Below, in pieces: positions 4,709-5,111 of a DNA stretch of 5,111 nt. The number at the start of each line of letters is the position of its first letter. Within the stretch, counting starts at the first letter, position 1. Source of the stretch: Anaerolineales bacterium UBA3071. GTDB taxonomy: Bacteria > Chloroflexota > Anaerolineae > UBA3071. The stretch spans positions 1-5,111 of the forward strand of contig DFBV01000063.1 in the NCBI GenBank assembly GCA_002366755.1, in the 5' to 3' direction. The notes under the pieces were generated by a model, which saw only the letters and a program-made list of their open reading frames with translations, had not been told where the DNA came from and made no database searches. Both the position numbers and the translations under genes were made by a program.

Positions 4709-5111
4709 AGGGCGTGGGAAATTCGTATCGGGCCACGTGCACGCGGGCGAATTCGGCCTCGTCGGTCAGGGTCCCGTGGGCCTCCAGCCAGGCGGCCACG
4801 AGGCCGCGGCGATCCCACATCTCAACTTCCGAGGCGATGAGCCAGATGGCAGAGTGACCGCGTGTGAGGCGAGAAAGCTCAGCGTCCACTTCATTGTCTG
4901 TGGCCCCGGCGTTGGTGTAGGGTGCCTCGGTCTGGGGTGTGGGATCGTCGGCGTAGTAGGCGTAGGTGTGGCGGGCGTAGGGCATGAGGAAGAGGAGTGG
5001 TTCGTCGGCAGCGCGGCGTTGCTCGACATAAGCGACAACGCTGCGAAAATCGGACTTGATGTTCGTATGGGCCTGACCCCAGGCCGCCTGCAGGTTGAGT
5101 GGCACGATCAG
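4707..5111 (-). CDS. C-terminal tail of a GT-C (GT39/ArnT-like) membrane glycosyltransferase; 5' end outside window
   Basis: The last 134 residues are visible, and the frame is open to the right edge (Leu-Ile-Val before the GTG at 5105), so the true start lies outside. Nothing here is strongly hydrophobic. The stretch matches the style of the soluble C-terminal domain that follows the membrane helices in dolichyl-phosphate-mannose or polyprenyl-phosphate-sugar dependent glycosyltransferases, with a SDFRSVVAYVE helix (20-30), a strand with LLFLMPYARHTYAYY (39-53), then IWLIASEVEMWD (89-100) and a final AWLEAHG helix. Such enzymes transfer sugars from lipid carriers on the outer face of the membrane. 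The catalytic loops (acidic residues near the N-terminus) are not in the window. The M28 gene begins 10 nt downstream with an overlapping ribosome site. A stand-alone protein cannot be excluded, but lack of a start in the window and the domain style favour a truncated view of a larger protein. Confidence 0.65.
   Translation of the reverse strand: MIVPLNLQAAWGQAHTNIKSDFRSVVAYVEQRRAADEPLLFLMPYARHTYAYYADDPTPQTEAPYTNAGATDNEVDAELSRLTRGHSAIWLIASEVEMWDRRGLVAAWLEAHGTLTDEAEFARVHVARYEFPTP

Noticed and set aside
4334..4840. Plus-strand open frame of 168 codons opposite the M28 start and the glycosyltransferase tail
   Set aside because: It is antisense to two well-supported genes, and its product is Arg/Gly-rich without recognisable motifs.

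Overview
The window is GC-rich and reads like a chromosomal segment of an anaerobic or facultatively anaerobic bacterium. An oxygen-sensitive glycyl radical enzyme and its radical-SAM activase imply anaerobic metabolism. The style of the membrane glycosyltransferase tail, the M28 peptidase and the DinB/DfsB-like remnant recalls Chloroflexota (Anaerolineae-like lineages). That placement is an inference from remembered family resemblance, not a demonstrated one.

Plus strand, left half (2-2570): the 3' end of a glycyl radical enzyme (GRE) gene enters from the left edge. It overlaps by 4 nt (GTGA) the gene for its activating enzyme, a PFL-AE-type radical SAM protein with an inserted ferredoxin domain. 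After a 74-nt gap holding a heptamer repeat, a possible stem-loop and a strong Shine-Dalgarno, comes a 272-residue flavin split-barrel (PNPOx-like) protein whose C-terminal half looks like a degenerate second copy of the fold. The GRE and activase form one functional unit, since the activase installs the glycyl radical. The PNPOx-like gene may be co-transcribed, but its link to the GRE is unproven.

Minus strand, right half (5111-2618), read right to left: the C-terminal tail of a membrane GT-C/GT39-type glycosyltransferase; a membrane-embedded M28 metallopeptidase whose Shine-Dalgarno overlaps the glycosyltransferase stop; a short broken DinB/DfsB-type gene starting in a GTGA overlap with the peptidase stop; a 151-bp non-coding mobile element; and trmO (tRNA m6t6A37 methyltransferase). 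The trmO and PNPOx-like genes converge, with 47 nt between their stops and no clear terminator.

The most notable structure is the small MITE-like element at 3118-3268. It has 27-bp imperfect terminal inverted repeats (22/27 identical), is flanked by a perfect 8-bp direct repeat TGCTTTTG, and carries a compact double-hairpin palindrome in its centre. It lies 20 bp upstream of the trmO start, and the flanking duplication lies 12 bp upstream. Conceptually removing the element and one duplication copy joins the broken DinB-like reading frame to a TAG stop 4 nt before the trmO ATG. This suggests the insertion split a formerly tight gene cluster. No tRNA, rRNA or CRISPR array was seen.
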